From: Ustulina deusta
Lineage: Eukaryota > Ascomycota > Sordariomycetes > Xylariales > Xylariaceae
Direction of reading: 5' to 3'
Assembly (NCBI GenBank): GCA_023159155.1
Contig: JAJNNX010000081.1
Span: forward strand, 1 to 64,000
Length of the DNA stretch: 64,000 nt
The position numbers and the translations under genes are program-made. Positions 12,165 through 21,944 of this stretch are shown in pieces. How positions within the stretch are numbered: position 1 is the first letter of the stretch; each line of letters begins with the position of its first letter. The notes beneath the pieces were generated by a model. The model was given only the letters and a program-made list of their open reading frames with translations. It did no database searches and was not told where the DNA came from.

Positions 12165-13398
12165 TCCCGAAATAGCCGCCAGAGGCACGGCGTGGATTGC
12201 GCTCGCTCTACCCTCTGACCGATATGCCGACGCACAGGGGTAGGTAGCGTGGGGTGAATACTTTCTCTCGTCGAGGCGCGCATGCCGAATTTAAGAGCGG
12301 CTATATTACCGCCGATCCGATCCTCTCCGAAACTACTAAGGATTCACTGCGGACGGGGCAATGCCGCTACCGCTAATATAATATCGATGGTTACGACACC
12401 GTCCGCTAGACGTCGCGCCGATACCTACCTGTCGTCTGATTAATTGATTGATAAACAGACTGTTAAGGTTGTCTTTATTTAGATTTCGAATTATCGGCCA
12501 TAATCCCTTTGTCATCGCTTCAGCTTCCTTATCCTTCGCCCTAGAATCCTCAGCTGCTTGTGAGGTAGGTTGATTGCAAACCCGCATTGGTCCGGCTATA
12601 CAAAGACTTCTCAATTAACCTACTCTGTTCCTGAGTATATAACCCTGGACTAGAGCTCAGGTAGTAGATACCACAGACAGATAGCCTTGAAAGCATGAAT
12701 GCCATAGACTTTTTTCTTTTGCACACAAACCCCCTCCCCCCCCCCCCTTTTTTTTTTCTCTGAAAAGAGCTGCGCAAGGAAGCAAGCCTCCAGGTATACG
12801 GGTTTTGGTTTCAACATATCCGAAATTGGAATCAGTTACCTACAGAAAGAGCTGGCTGGCACTATCACTAATTATAGCTAAATACTCTTCTCTTTTACCT
12901 TGCCTCTCCTAACTCGACCTGCCTACCTGCCAGACCTATCCAGCCCTTTCGTTTCTTCCAAAGAACCAACCAAATGCCTACAGAAATTGGTTTACTCCTC
13001 GGTCATGTTAGCAACCTTATTCGAGGCTTATCACCCATTCTAGGCTTTTCACGGTCATATTCAAGGTTTGGTGACGACTTTCACTAATTATACTTTGATG
13101 ACGAACTGCTTGCTCTACGAAGCCTTTTTTAGACCTAATGGGCCAGGGCTACGGCTACGGCCATGGCAAGGCAATACAGGGCACGCATGTGTCATGTCAT
13201 CCATCCATCTATTCTGTGGGATTAATTAGGTGCGGACGTGAGTAGCTAAGTACCTTGTCGTAGTTCGAGTCGGCTGATTTGTTTCTTGCATGTGCTATAT
13301 ATCTATTACCTACCTACCTAGCTAGCTAAGTGACGAGCCAGCGATGAAATCGCCATTTAAACTAAACTCATGTCAGCAGTATAGTCGCTTTACACTGG

Positions 13399-13418
13399 TA
13401 TATATATATATATATATA
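13399..13418. repeat. (TA)n microsatellite
   Basis: About ten TA units in otherwise GC-normal spacer. Confidence 0.85.
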
Positions 13419-14061
13419 CTACCGACCTAGTACCCGGGGAAGTAGATAAGCTTCCATTACATAGAAGACTATGATAATAAATATTTAACATATGCCGCAG
13501 GTATTTTTAAAGCTACAAGGTTGCTATGTTTCTAGAAATACCAGAGAAATCTGTCTGTTAATTTACCGATATTCCTTTTCTTCTCTCACATACCTAGAGA
13601 GGGATTTATTTCGCCAAGACTTAACTTGACTTATTTTGGACCTAATTTACCTGACCTAGGACTCTGATTAACAAGACTTGATTAATAGCTGCCGGAGGTT
13701 TGTTGATTTCCACAACATCCTAAGCGGGATAATGTGGCTCCGGGAAATAGAAAGCAAGGCATTATTAAGTATGCTGGTGCTTCGAATGGTTAGCTGGCTG
13801 TAATTAGGTGGGTAGGTAGGTAACCGTAGTCTAACAGGTGACAGCTACCTACCAACCAACCTTGCATCGGAATTGTCATGCCTGGGGCTTTTTGTCCTGA
13901 TAACTTAATCTGCGGGACAGCAGTACTAAAAGATACTTTTTAATCAAGTACACAGAGTTGTTTATTTTAATTCAGGGGGGAGGGGGAGGGGGTTCGTAAA
14001 TTATTTTCACTCATGATTTTTTTAAACCAAATTACTTCTATTTTTACCTATTTCACTTTGG

Positions 14062-14076
14062 GTAAATCATAACCCT
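14062..14076. mobile_element. Isolated hAT-like terminal sequence
   Basis: AAATCATAACCCTG is the reverse complement of CAGGGTTATGATTT and nearly identical to the ends of the 73-bp element at 15,331. No convincing left end or target duplication was found, so this is probably a remnant of a truncated hAT-family insertion. Confidence 0.35.
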
Positions 14077-15330
14077 GGCTTGAAGTACAAGAGAAATTTG
14101 TTATTTAATCCAAGCCTAAAGGAAGGATCTAATATTGAAAATCAATGCTGTGCCTCCACCTGACATTGAAAGATAACAGGAAAATCAGGCATTGAGGAGG
14201 ATTTAGCTCCTACAGCCCAGTGATGAACTTGGACCGTTCTTGTGGCACACAAGGCTTTAATACAGATAGCCTCCTTAAATGGGGCAAGAATGACAACTCT
14301 AGTGCTCAATCATCTAAAGAGGAAGAAGAAAGCAAGCACAACGAGCAGTAGTCTGCGTGCATTGAAGAAATTGCCATAATAAGTAAGTAAACAGTGCAGG
14401 GAATTTATCCGATTCTATCCCTCTCTGTTGGATGTCTCCAAATCTTCCATGCCTCCAACATGTGTGCAAGTCCATGGCCCCTTCCAACACTTTCCTCTCA
14501 AGTACCATCACGCTTTGGGGCAGAGATACCCTTGTGTTCTTCAATCTCCAGTCAGATCAAGTGTCAAAGGAGGAGTTGTGTCGGAACGTACAGGTAGTCT
14601 GCTTTCCACCAACGGTTTTCATAGGGTTGTTAACCTGGTCGAAACCGCGACTGGGCAATCTACTCGAGATGTAAAGCGATGTTGTCGCCAACAAGGGTAG
14701 CCTCGAAATGGAGGAGAAGGAATTGGGAGATTTGCATAGCTATTATATTGGCTCTACGGCTTTATGTGGGCGGATGAAGAGAGGAAAGAAAGGAAAAGAG
14801 CAAGATGAGAGCGAACACAAAATTCTACTTGCGAGTGAGCATGCAGTCGAGAAGACGTTTTGAAACGTCCACTTGCTTTTGGCGGTAATGTTGCATAGTC
14901 GAAATCAGATCCAAATAAGACCCAGCATTACGTCTTCATTGCTGTTTTTCAGTGCCCAAGGCAAGTCCCACTGAACCAAGTACGCAACAGTACCTACAAA
15001 CTGCCTGCACATTGAGCCCAAATTTGTGTGTTAGTTTTCAGAATCTTGATTCCCAGTGCCATTTTCAAGATAGGAGCGTCAGTAAACACTAGGCATGTCT
15101 AACAACTGCAAAGTGATCTGATGAGCACCTAGATAATATCATGCTATGTGTAGGGGGTTTCTTAACATGATGATATAATCGTGGCATAGTATCATACCTA
15201 CTACATTAAATTTTATTTAAATTTGTTAATTAGCTGCATATTTCTATACAATTTTTTAAAGAAACAATAATTATGAAAGAGTAAAGTTAGGTAAAGTACT
15301 TTTTATAGATATAGACTAGTTATACATAAT

Positions 15331-15403
15331 CAGGGTTGTGATTGTGAGTACTACTCTTTACTCTTACTCTTACTCAGTTTACTCAGAGTAAATCACAATC
15401 CTG
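15331..15403. mobile_element. 73-bp hAT-like mini-element with degenerate 8-bp target duplication
   Basis: The left end CAGGGTTGTGATT (15,331-15,343) and right end AATCACAATCCTG (15,391-15,403) are inverted repeats matching at 12 of 13 positions. The interior is repeated TTACTC units, subterminal motifs of the kind hAT transposases bind. Flanks TACATAAT and CACACAAT match at 6 of 8 positions with two C/T differences, fitting an aged 8-bp target duplication typical of hAT elements. There is no room for a gene, so it is an internal-deletion or MITE derivative that would depend on a transposase elsewhere. Confidence 0.6.
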
Positions 15404-15495
15404 CACACAATATATGCTTCTTCCTACTGATTACCAGCTCAAACATCTTTCATAAATCCTCTCATTTCCCCACCACTTACTAGCCATCTAACTAA

Positions 15496-15711
15496 TCAGC
15501 AACCCGCCCATAGAACCGCGGCCCATAAGAAAACATCCGATCTGAGATAAACAGCAGACAGATTTTCCATTACACCTTCGAAATCTACCTGGCCATTTGC
15601 GTACCTCGCACCCATTGCAACCCGTACATCTCCCGCCTCATCCAGTGGTAAAAGACAGGCTATGGCTTCCTCCGACCCCTTTTGGGGCACAGCATTCGAG
15701 TATAGCTGCTA
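15496..15711 (-). pseudogene. Possible coding relic, unidentified
   Basis: A minus-strand open stretch of about 70 codons has balanced, protein-like composition (for example LLPLDEAGDVRVAMGARYAN, then VYLRSDVFLW). It is not low-complexity, but is bounded by stops with no recognisable splice continuation. It might derive from an acyltransferase or condensation-type domain, but I cannot support a family. Other short minus-strand open stretches at 16,157-16,340 and 16,816-17,276 have similar character and may be parts of the same or other decayed genes. Confidence 0.25.
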
Positions 15712-17330
15712 CGTCGCGCATTTATGTTCGCTCGTGGATTCGGGGTCGTTCAAGAGGTCCCAGTAGTAGACATTGCACACGATTGCCTCCAGCCGGGGAT
15801 ACCTGTTCTCTGATACTGAAACAGTCCGGAGAGACACGCACCTATCCATGCGGATGAAGTGAGGTCTGCATTCAGATATCTGTCACCTAGGAGGGGACGG
15901 CCGGCATCCCGCTTCCTAGAGGTAGACACAAGTTGGCTAGTTAGTCGGATCATCTTCATGGTGGTTCACTCCACGGCTTCCTCAAGGTTAAGTGACCCGC
16001 GTACGGCTACAATTGGTAGCTAGTGTTTGTTCATCGATTGATCCATGTCCCATGAGGCCGTCACCGTGACCCTTTCCCCAACAGCAATCCTGGTATAACC
16101 GAAGTTCTGATAGCTGCAATACCTTGGCAAATATAAATTCATTCTCTACCTTTTTATACCGACGTTCTGCCGTCTGGTAGTTCGCGTCCCAGTCTTGCGA
16201 AATGGGGGCTTAGATCGCCAAGCACAGCCATAGCCAGCAAATTACGGGATCCACGTTTGGATCGTGTTTCAAGCCACGCGTTTCTCGTCGCGTTTAAATC
16301 GAAAGGATCTTGAGTATAGAATAATGGTAGTGTACAGAACATTGCATGGCTTGAAGTATACAATACCGGTAATGTTATGGTAGATCATAGCGAGCCGCGT
16401 TTTGTATGTCTATTTGATGCCTACCTCCTCACCACGTCGGTGAATACTTATCTCTTCCTGCAACGGCTTCGGTGTTAATTGAGAAATCGCCCAGATATGA
16501 TCATGTGGCTTCAATAAGACCATCTTCGAATCTATCAAACACCCGGTTTTCTTAAACCTAACTGCCAATCACTCGATTATCATTTCGCAGCAACCGTATA
16601 GTGTAGATACCTTATAGTATGGGCTTAAATGTGCCCGGGAGAAGCTATGCAAACTGGTTCAACGACAAAGCTGTGACGAAGGCGTTTAATTGGTTTTTTA
16701 TTCTCCATTCATGGCCTGGATATAGACCAGTGGTTGTCTGCTGAAGAAATTCATTCGTGGGTCATTCACTAATTGAAGCATAGCAGTTATCTTTTCGCCC
16801 ACGACACAGACGAGGTCAAGTTACAAAAGCGAAGGTTAAATAATTGCCATAACGGAATGGCTCTCTTGAGAATTTACGTACAATTCCATTGGCATAGAGT
16901 GTGTAAGAGCTCACCGAGGAGGCCCGAATGAATCTCCTCCCTCGCGTGTTAAGGTTAGCGCTGGTGACACGGCGAAGAAAACTATTAGCCTCGGCTAGTG
17001 GTTTCAAAACTTGAGGGTAGGACAACACAAGGGAGACGCCTAGCTCTTCATGGCATTGGCACACAAAACTGGTTCTCCGGCCGCGCCGGCCCTATTGGGT
17101 CGCGGGCGGTCCAGATCAAGAAGTGAACACGTTCTTTCTATCAAGCGAATGGAACCAGGGGGGACCCCCGAACTCCTCTGGTAAATCAGGAAACCCTTCT
17201 TCACTTGTCCTCTTGAGGTTTCACACAACTCCAGAGCGCCGTGTTTGATCATGTTTCTGTCCCAACCCGTCTTCAAACGCCATTAATGCACGTGAATTCA
17301 AGTTTTGCCGAAGCGAACAAACATCAGCCG

Positions 17331-19325
17331 CTATCGGAGCCTCAATTTCGCATCTGCGGCACCTCGGGCAACAACCTCCTCGAGTGACCAACGCGGTGGC
17401 TCAAAGACACGTTCGAGCCCATTCGACTTGCGCCACGCCGCTTCGGTTTCTGGGGTCACGCCATCAGGAAGTGGCTTCAGTCCGCCTGCAATGCCTGTCG
17501 AAAACTTGAGCTGCAGGATACTCGCCACTTCATCACATGCAGCTAGAAGTCGGTCAAGGTCGTCCTTGTTATGCGCAGAAGAAACGCAAAACCGAGCACG
17601 TGAACTAATGAGGGGAGTTGCTGGGTAGCCTACCACCACAACCGAAATTTTGCGCTTCAACATCTCGTGGCTAAAGGCAGGTATCTTGGCGGGGTTATAT
17701 AGAGCGATAGGGATGATGGGGGAATCGTCATGACCATACACAATCATGCCTAATCGCTTAAGGCCGAGACGAAGATAGCGCGAGTTGAAAGCTATGCGTT
17801 GAAGTCGTTCCTCACCCTCTCCGGGAACCAAGTCGCCAGTGATAATTTTCAGGGACGCGTAAATCTGCATGAGGACGGCAGGTGTGGGGGACTCTCCGAG
17901 CATTGTTGCAGCGTTGCAGCTCCTCAACTTGGCAATGATCTCTCTGTCAGCAGCGATGTAACCCCCATTGGCACCAAATGACTTCGTTAAAGTGCCCATG
18001 AGAATATCCACGCGGCTAGGGTCAATTCCAAAGTAGTCGCACACACCACGGCCTCTGGGCCCCAGGGCGCCGATGCTATGCGCCTCATCGACATATAGAT
18101 GAAATTTGTATGTGTCCTTCAGGTTCAAAACGCCGGGCAGATCGACCATAGTACCCTCCATGGAATATAGACCTTCCACAGCAACCATGATCTTCTTCCA
18201 CGGGCGATGCGTACGGGGTTGACCCTGTGCGATAGCTTCCCTTAATTTCCTCTCGAGATCAGTCATATCGTTATGCTTGAACGAGCGAATAACAGCACCG
18301 GACAGACGCGCACCGAGGCGAATAGAGGCGTGATTAAGCTCATCGGAGATGATCAGACACCCTTTGGAGAGAAGAGCAGGGAATGTGCTTGCATTGGTGA
18401 CGAAACCCATGGAAAACACCATTGCATCGGCTTTGCCTACGAAGTCGGCCACCGCTTTTTCAACCTCGCATACAAACTCTGAGGTACCAGCATCAGCACG
18501 GGAGCTACAAAGACTCAAGCCATACTTCTGCACGCAGTCCTCGACAGCATTTGCACAGGGACCTTCAGACTGGGCAAAACCTAGGTAGTTATAAGAGCTC
18601 ATGTTCAATGTTTCAGTGGTGGTGCCGAGGTACTTGTAAGATTCATTGAAGTTGTCGGAAACACGGTCGAGAAGGTTGATATAACGGCCAGGGACTCCGG
18701 TTGTCGTCCTTGCGAAGACGTCATCGATGCGGAGCTTCAAACGTCTTGTGTAGAAGCTATCGAAATCGTCGTTTAAAGGCGCGTAGCCATTAGAGGCCCT
18801 CAAGGTCCTGTACAGTGGCTTCTTACTGAAGCGCTTGCCAAAAAAGTCTCTCACATGACCGAGAGCAAGGAGTAGGAGATAACTAATGTAGGTTGTGAGG
18901 ACATAGTAATAGGGCGGCTCGTCGATGACGGGTGCGGCCAAGGGCTCTCCATGATGCATGCTCACGTAGCGGTGACTGGCGTCAATCAGGGGACCGAATT
19001 GAACATCGCGGCGGCGCTGGAGTGAGAGCTCATTCGAATCGTTGGACTGGAAGATAGTTGCGGACTCGTCATTGTTGGGCTCACCAACCGTAGCTGACGA
19101 TAGCATGATGCTCGGCAGAGCGAGATTCGAGGCAGTGACGGAAACTGGATTGTTCTGCATAGCCATGAGGGCTTGCTGGGCAGACGGCTGATCCTTGGGC
19201 TTGGGCGAAGAGAAGAATTGGCTTAGGCGGTTGCCCTTGGATTGAGAGGGTCGCCTCTCGGCGGTGCGTTCTGACTGGGGCATGGTGCTCGAGCCGGTGA
19301 AGGGAATTGCAAGTTTGCGCGGCAT
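17331..19325 (-). CDS. lcb2: Serine palmitoyltransferase subunit 2 (LCB2 type)
   Basis: Single-exon gene of 664 aa. With LCB1 this PLP enzyme condenses L-serine with palmitoyl-CoA to 3-ketodihydrosphingosine, the committed step of sphingolipid synthesis at the ER. Visible: a disordered Ser/Pro-rich N-terminus; a hydrophobic membrane segment at about 138-158; the alpha-oxoamine synthase domain with SDELNHASI (about 327-335), VDEAHSIGALG (412-422; Asp413 and His416 positions) and the PLP-lysine motif GTLTKSFGANGGY (Lys448). The start is the ATG at 19,325; the frame extends three codons upstream but only through a TTG. An oddity: where the family usually has a His that stacks on PLP (TSELHxExE-type segment), this reads TSEFVCEVE, with Val285 at the apparent His position. 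It could therefore be a divergent paralogue rather than the housekeeping copy. It is the first intact gene after the AT-rich flank. Confidence 0.9.
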   Translation of the reverse strand: MPRKLAIPFTGSSTMPQSERTAERRPSQSKGNRLSQFFSSPKPKDQPSAQQALMAMQNNPVSVTASNLALPSIMLSSATVGEPNNDESATIFQSNDSNELSLQRRRDVQFGPLIDASHRYVSMHHGEPLAAPVIDEPPYYYVLTTYISYLLLLALGHVRDFFGKRFSKKPLYRTLRASNGYAPLNDDFDSFYTRRLKLRIDDVFARTTTGVPGRYINLLDRVSDNFNESYKYLGTTTETLNMSSYNYLGFAQSEGPCANAVEDCVQKYGLSLCSSRADAGTSEFVCEVEKAVADFVGKADAMVFSMGFVTNASTFPALLSKGCLIISDELNHASIRLGARLSGAVIRSFKHNDMTDLERKLREAIAQGQPRTHRPWKKIMVAVEGLYSMEGTMVDLPGVLNLKDTYKFHLYVDEAHSIGALGPRGRGVCDYFGIDPSRVDILMGTLTKSFGANGGYIAADREIIAKLRSCNAATMLGESPTPAVLMQIYASLKIITGDLVPGEGEERLQRIAFNSRYLRLGLKRLGMIVYGHDDSPIIPIALYNPAKIPAFSHEMLKRKISVVVVGYPATPLISSRARFCVSSAHNKDDLDRLLAACDEVASILQLKFSTGIAGGLKPLPDGVTPETEAAWRKSNGLERVFEPPRWSLEEVVARGAADAKLRLR

Positions 19326-21944
19326 TTCTCTCAATAGTGAAAATATATTATTAGGTTGGTGAAGCAGATCTAGTGGAAGGCTGATTTGATATTATGAAAC
19401 TAGCAGTGATAACCGCACGCGTCGTATAGCTGAAGAGGCAGAGACTGGAGGGTTGATTAGCGGGACTGAATGCTTGTGGTCGACATCAGGAAGTGATGGA
19501 ATGTGTCAGGAAGACGAAGCAGCCACTTTGTGATAAATTGATCAATTGATCGATAGGCCTTCAATCTCGTGATTGTAGTCATGCTAGGAGAATGGTAGAA
19601 CGGCCGGCAATCGAGGGACTAGGGCGTGACGGGAGGATGAGAAAGGTAGTACATACAAAGCCGATCCGGGTGGTTTGAAGCCTAATTGGCAGTCGGTGTC
19701 GGATTGTTCGTGTGGGTGGAAGCACGTCGAGATCACTTGGAAGGGAACACTCAAGCCTCGGCTGGTCTGATTACAATTAAGAGTTGGACTGGATGCAGCT
19801 GGCTCGCTATCGCGGAGTTGAGGGTGTTAGAGGAAAGGAGCGTGGTAGGGAACAAATGCCCAGGGGAGGAGACGAGAGATTAGACCCAAGATGGAACTCT
19901 AGAAAGAAGGCGACGAGGCACAACAAGGTTAAGCGACAAAGTTAGGGGCCCAACAACCGACAACCGCCACTGCGAAGACAACCCTTTCCCGGAAGCTGGA
20001 CAGCAGGAGGACGGAATACCGGGAGCAAGATAGCCTCGAGGGTAGATTAACAGCGTTGTTGGTAAGGAACAGAGGAAAGGGAAGGGAAGGGTGGAACGGT
20101 GCAGGAGGAAGAGGCGCCATACAACTAGATGTAGGTTGAAGGAGCTCGAGGAACTACATACAGACCCTCCCTACCATGTACATGAGGCAGGCAGTTTGAG
20201 CGGGGGGGGGGGGGGGGGGGGGGGGGCAAAGAGAGCCAGCAACGTGTGACAAAGCCGCCAGACCCTACCTGCATTGTACAGGTACATAGTACCCACAGGA
20301 CACTACTCCTCCTACTGGACCGTGGACTCTGCCTTTGAACCTTACTCCCTACCTAGGTAGGGTGCACACTAGGTATGCATGAAGGTAGGCACCATGTGCT
20401 TCCAGCACCTACTAGGTATCCACCGGCTAATTTGTCTTCCTACAATACTCAAAGGCCACCACCTTTGGTCAGATGTAGAGAAGTATTGGATACATAAACC
20501 TAAGGTAGTAGCTTTCATGTTCACCTTTAATCTTACTTCCTCTGGAACCAACCCTTTCAAACCCTCCCACACTGTACAGTATGGTACATACCTAGGTACT
20601 TCATTTGATTGCTGATGATGTACTGCACAGGTGCAGGTCCACTGTGTAGGCAGAAGCAGATACCACCCTATATACATTACATACTTGGTAACAATAGCAC
20701 TTAGGAAGCTAGGCTGGAGATCGGAACCCTCGGAGGTTTGACGGGTTCTTGGAACTGTTCCGGCCTTCCGCACAGATGGGGCCGTCGGATGTCTAGCGCA
20801 GCATACGTGGAGTTCGGCTCGAGAAGGCGAAAAAAACTGCAGTGGGCCCATCAAAGGGGGCACAAATGGGTATCGTAATTTTACAATGCTCAAGCGAGGG
20901 TTGCGCTGCAGTTTCTGTTCTTTGTCCCTCGAGTTTACGGAGTTTCAAGCCCTGGTATAAGGGTTTTCGCATTGTTGCCATCCTGGGCTATGGAGATTGA
21001 TTATCCTGCGGCTTGTTAGGATAGCGTACGTTGCTAACCGAATTATCTTTGGCTTTCCATACTACATGTACTATGTACTTACCTCGAATACCTAGGTACT
21101 TTGGGCCTTATCTGACAATTTAGTTCTTAATTGAGGTAAGCGGAATCAAGATGGTACTCATACGCATACATGTACACGCGCTAGCCTACTAGGTAGTTTA
21201 CCTAAGATAAGTGTGACTTCTTGAATCCTACCAACTGAGCTAGAGGGAACACTACCGAGAGATACAGGCGTGAGGTCTTTAGCTGGCTGTCGCATCAGAT
21301 TTCGATGACGACAGCTAGCTACTAAGGGCCGGAATACAATAAGGAGAACAAGTGAGGCAGTTCAACGATTGACTTCATTTATACATACCCCCCTCCGCAT
21401 GTATTGATATCTTAACTTTTTGTGCACTACTACTACAATACAGCCTAGTATATAATTGAGCATCTTGTTGTATTTTCAACAATACGAATTGGCACTTCCT
21501 GTTCTTTAACTGCCTTTGACTTTTATCATGACATTGTTTTGGCTCTAGCTCGGCATGGCAATAAATAAGTCGTATATATATGTAATAATCGGAAAACCCG
21601 AATTATAGCGCTCTGATGACGTCTGTTCTCGAGCCTCTCAACCGCTCAAAATTCACGATTAGTTGCCTCCACGTAAGCATGCAACGGCAAACGCTGCAAC
21701 GAGTGTGTGACTAAGTCTGCAGCCTCGGCCACCATCGGAGGAACTTGAACTCCTCCTATCCATCGGCTACCTAAGGCCTTCGGTATTCGAACTCGTATTG
21801 TCATTCGGTATCGCCAAGTTTCAATCAGCCTCCTGCTTGCCTCTCTTTCAGTCTCCTCGACCAGCCGTCGTCGAATTTTGCTCACTACCTGGGTATTTTT
21901 GTAACAAGGAGAAGGAGAGGTTCTCCAAGAATTGGTAGCCCAAA
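19326..21944. promoter_or_regulatory. Divergent intergenic region, lcb2 / acetoacetyl-CoA synthetase
   Basis: A 2.6-kb shared upstream region. It has exact TACCTAGGTA palindromes at 20,350, 20,589 and 21,089, many partial copies, and a 25-nt G-run (20,202-20,226). No intact ORF or RNA gene was recognised. It should contain both promoters and both leaders, but no specific factor site can be assigned. Confidence 0.6.
20202..20226 (+). repeat. G25 homopolymer
   Basis: Twenty-five consecutive G on the + strand, C25 on the strand that reads toward lcb2. It could form G-quadruplex structure and is prone to length error in sequencing. Confidence 0.9.

Larger units (their letters stand above)
10321..17330. 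other. Gene-poor spacer of normal base composition
   Basis: About 7 kb between the AT-rich block and the first intact gene. No ORF of convincing length or with spliceable family similarity was found on either strand. It holds tetranucleotide and TA microsatellites, a hAT-like 73-bp element (15,331-15,403), an isolated hAT-like end (about 14,062-14,076) and short minus-strand ORFs near 15.5, 16.2 and 16.9-17.2 kb that look protein-like but broken. TAGGTAGGTA-type repeats are scattered through it. It may be a degraded flank of the AT block. Confidence 0.6.

Noticed and set aside
13972..14076. Complete 105-bp hAT element ending at 14,076
   Set aside because: The supposed left end is just a G-rich run after CAGG; no 8-bp target duplication and no subterminal repeats on the left.
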